Source: Planctomycetaceae bacterium (GTDB lineage Bacteria; Planctomycetota; Planctomycetia; Pirellulales; UBA1268). Taken from it: a stretch of DNA of 17,106 bases. The stretch spans positions 1-17,106 of the forward strand of contig JABHNP010000023.1 of assembly GCA_018694455.1 (NCBI GenBank), given 5' to 3'. How positions within the stretch are numbered: the stretch's first letter is position 1; each line of letters begins with the position of its first letter. A program made the position numbers and the translations under genes. Of the stretch, positions 15,401-17,106 are shown one piece after another. Under the pieces are notes generated by a model. It made no database searches and was not told where the DNA came from. It saw nothing but the letters and a program-made list of their open reading frames with translations.

Positions 15401-17106
15401 TTTTGCCCTCACGGTTCTTCGCACAAGCTCTGGTTTCTTTTTGGAGAAACGTGATGCTTTTTCAAAACCAGCTCCATGAATCACACCAACAATCGGCCCA
15501 GACTTTTCCCGGATTTGATTCAAGAGGGCTGATACTGCTTCGCGATCACCCACGTCACATGCGTGGTATATCGCCTCGATGCCCTCTGCTTTCAAAGATT
15601 CCAGAGTCGCATCGATCTCGATTGCTTTCTCAATACGTCCCCACGCACTAGCAGGCAACTCTTTCTTGGCTAGTGCCTCCCGCATCACACTTTCACGGAG
15701 TTTCCTGAGGGCACCAGCATCAAGATTTTTCCATTCATCACGAACCGCAGGCACCGGACTCGAACCAACAAGATGAAGTACCGTGTTTGGATACCGACCA
15801 ATACCTCGTGCGACTTGAGCAGTCACACCCCGCGCGCCTCCTGTAATAACCCAGCACCCACTCACTTCGGCATTGGGCAAGTCATCAGGAAGCGGCTTGT
15901 TAGCAGGACGCACCGCAAAACGGTGCCCAGCTCGATAAACAATCTCTGGATTTTCTGTCGCACTACAGGCCTCATCAACCAAAGACCTGGCAACGGTGTC
16001 GCAATCATCCGTAGTGTCAAAGTCAACGACCACGGCATGGAAGCCATTTTTGCGTTGATCCCGTGACTCTGTATGGATTCCTTTAACGAGACCAACCAAG
16101 CCACCCACCGCTGGGCGATGCACACCGTCTTCAAGCCCGCCTGGAGTGCCCAGTTGTGTCGCAACAACAAGCGTAGCGCGAGAAACGGATTGAGACTTTT
16201 CCTGACGAGAAAACCATTGCTGAATAAGCTCATACCTAGCGACTAATGCATCACTGCTTCTGCTCCACTGATGCCGGCCATCTACCAGTGACTCGTCGTC
16301 GAATGCATCGAGCATAAACAGATGTGACACATCGAGCGACTCATCCATAAGGAGCGAAGACACTTCGTCCAACGCAGAATCAGCGGCTCGTATGACCTGA
16401 ATTCCTTGCTCGTGCAACAGGCGAGTAACGGCAGCAGCAGCCTCGCTTTGTCCAACAACGATGGCACCGCCACGAAGCGACCTATTCTTTTGCTCCCTCT
16501 GCCACGGAACGAGATGAACCGAAAACCGGGTACAAATTCGATTTGATAGATCTACAGGTGACTGATTGTTTTTTGATGTCCCTAAACTTGCATAATCCTC
16601 AACGGAGATAATGGTATTTCTATCACTCCTATTTCCTGCCGTACTACATCTTGCCTCAGACTTGTCTTCTTCGGAATTTTGCTGTGTCTGAAAAAACTCT
16701 CGGCAGTCAATTTCTTGAAAATCAACCTGCTGGTTTTCTGGAGATCGAGACGCACATAACACACGACGAATTTCTGGATCGAAAACTACGCTTATTTGAT
16801 TATCAACCCGCTGAACTGTATTCATGGTTGAATGCTTGACTTCTGACTGCCGAACAACGTCATACCGATCACGCAACATCATCGAAAATGCTTCTGGTGT
16901 CGCGTTACACTGGGGAGCGTTAATGAGTTGCTCAAATCTTTTCAGACGTGACTCAGAATGCGGTGGCACCGACCCGGAGGCATGAAGCTGAAATGAGTGG
17001 TTTGCGATACAAAAGGAGCGTGAAATCTCTTCGACGACAACATCTGTAGGGCTATATTCAAGATGCACTGAACGGCCAGCATCTCCATCACTGATAATCA
17101 TTGCCC
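12425..17106 (-). CDS. Iterative type I PKS / PUFA-synthase-like protein: psiKR-KR, psiKR-KR, DH (5' part off the window)
   Basis: The frame is open at the right edge, with a codon and two bases before the first ATG at 17101, so the protein probably starts further right. Numbering from that ATG gives 1558 residues. Residues 1-190 are unassigned linker. A structural KR half (208-400) precedes catalytic KR1 (410-700) with TGGARG at 420, K567, S591, Y604 and N608. A second structural half (752-945) precedes KR2 (959-1240) with GGGRG at 968, K1114, S1138, Y1151, and Ser1155 replacing Asn. A hot-dog dehydratase follows (about 1272-1556): H1299-x3-D-x4-P1308 and D1472. TGGARGVTA and VIHGAG are typical of PUFA-synthase KRs. 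No KS, AT, ACP or thioesterase is visible; these should lie to the right. Reduction and dehydration of a growing chain is the role. The downstream FabL-like enzyme can supply enoyl reduction, and the condensation-type enzyme can supply release. Confidence 0.88.
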   Translation of the reverse strand, partial: AMIISDGDAGRSVHLEYSPTDVVVEEISRSFCIANHSFQLHASGSVPPHSESRLKRFEQLINAPQCNATPEAFSMMLRDRYDVVRQSEVKHSTMNTVQRVDNQISVVFDPEIRRVLCASRSPENQQVDFQEIDCREFFQTQQNSEEDKSEARCSTAGNRSDRNTIISVEDYASLGTSKNNQSPVDLSNRICTRFSVHLVPWQREQKNRSLRGGAIVVGQSEAAAAVTRLLHEQGIQVIRAADSALDEVSSLLMDESLDVSHLFMLDAFDDESLVDGRHQWSRSSDALVARYELIQQWFSRQEKSQSVSRATLVVATQLGTPGGLEDGVHRPAVGGLVGLVKGIHTESRDQRKNGFHAVVVDFDTTDDCDTVARSLVDEACSATENPEIVYRAGHRFAVRPANKPLPDDLPNAEVSGCWVITGGARGVTAQVARGIGRYPNTVLHLVGSSPVPAVRDEWKNLDAGALRKLRESVMREALAKKELPASAWGRIEKAIEIDATLESLKAEGIEAIYHACDVGDREAVSALLNQIREKSGPIVGVIHGAGFEKASRFSKKKPELVRRTVRAKLDGALNLMELTKSDALRHFVVFGSISGRFGAVGQTDYCMANEGVAKLVRWYRQRRPEVASVVIAWHSWDDVGMAVRPESKFSKSLLKLRFMPPAEGVEHLLREMQAGCPEPEVVITDWRYFKLRHPDPLWLPANSTNDSPDSAQLKPTNRLNVPPSEEIASTAVRRHVLRMSDAPRASVSTQPLSGPALVVGECEDAVAVVRSLREAGVQVDQLSTQVDGDQILSRLDSLLKDGRAKDLLLLTGREYEGSDIRRPRAWVDRRERGVVKTFLIAQKWFAYHAKKQTFGSAAAWVSLGGDFGTREYPRIPEGFAVAGLMRSMRIEAASKNWDGLKVAVVDTAPAMPPQKAARVFLEEAGNPQVADVGFDVFGKRRVLKIEADEVSTRPEISGPRRGAAWVAIGGGRGITSRQAFHLAERFGVRMHLVGTTPLRKDLFQEDGWTLDQKDSLKKTIARQALSNGQSPAKCWEPIERSIEIEETLRRFKQAGLPVAYHCCNASDSQAIQAVLQEIREADGPIEGIIQGAGTFDRSRFEQKARLALERTVEAKLDATFALLNATRVDPLKYFIASGSIAGCFGTNGNADYAMASSMQCGMMAYWRAIHPRLRTVGVHWHPWDEVGMMMRASSFASRQIMKLPLMSVDQGLRHLEQELMAGLPDTQVVFTDGSYQRWLNSLFAATKHIESEGNPATTSRPESLTQVFPLIDSVNHLVVGQEVLAHAIFDPTREPFLVGHRFRDRPLLPFVISLEMLAEAACLCEGSGEFYGFDNVEIVSGLKFVHDQPQTVRVSVTKRAGELSAQVLSDFRNRKGAVLQRDRLHVTGQVVCSGTQQIEASAVRDERQPTDWADVEYPAEREEVIYHGPLFRRLTGVRRIDGVGWMRIVAGQVSEVAGGRNHRGWVLSTAVLDACFFGCGLLEWIDTQNVVAIPSGVRRLRFLKQPVPGEVCVQRIIKTGRVEDKATFDFILMNSKGETILSAEGFEALVLEGTGVVAS

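Noticed and set aside
16330..16400. Acyl carrier protein motif at DSALDEVSSLL in the PKS
   Set aside because: It lacks the glycine before the Asp-Ser and lies inside the structural half of the first KR unit.

Overview
The window looks like part of a planctomycete chromosome. A twin-arginine DUF1552 protein sits next to a secreted c-type-cytochrome/DUF1587 protein of the PSCyt/PSD type, beside an ECF sigma factor and a membrane protein resembling an anti-sigma factor, a grouping characteristic of Planctomycetes. Every supported gene lies on the minus strand, so transcription runs from high to low coordinates. There are no tRNA or rRNA genes, transposases or CRISPR arrays, and no gap longer than about 285 bases.

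Layout in transcription order. (1) 17106 to 5773 is a compact biosynthetic operon that continues beyond the right edge. It holds the C-terminal part of a large iterative type I polyketide/PUFA-synthase-like protein with two tandem ketoreductase units and a dehydratase, a complete Rieske non-heme iron oxygenase, a second oxygenase that has lost its Rieske cluster domain, a FabL-type enoyl reductase, a small four-helix membrane protein, an FkbM methyltransferase, a TcmP/LCMT-like carboxyl or O-methyltransferase, and a condensation-domain-type acyltransferase. Genes overlap by a few bases or are 10 to 26 bases apart. (2) 5487 to 3989 is an ECF sigma factor with its overlapping membrane partner, which carries a putative carbohydrate-binding-like outer domain. 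(3) 3800 to 1 is the DUF1552 gene followed by the start of a long PSCyt/PSD gene. That gene is open for 807 codons, runs off the left edge, and contains an in-frame tandem repeat of about 262 residues.

Proposed pathway (inference). The PKS, probably with KS, AT and ACP parts encoded to the right, builds a carbon chain. Its KR and DH domains reduce and dehydrate it, the FabL-like enzyme acts as a stand-alone enoyl reductase, the oxygenase pair hydroxylates or desaturates it, two methyltransferases cap it, and the condensation-type enzyme may release it by ester or amide formation. The membrane protein suggests a lipid-like or exported product. I do not recognise this combination as a characterised cluster. 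The most unusual element is the pair of adjacent oxygenase paralogues, one without any Rieske ligands but with its mononuclear iron site intact.
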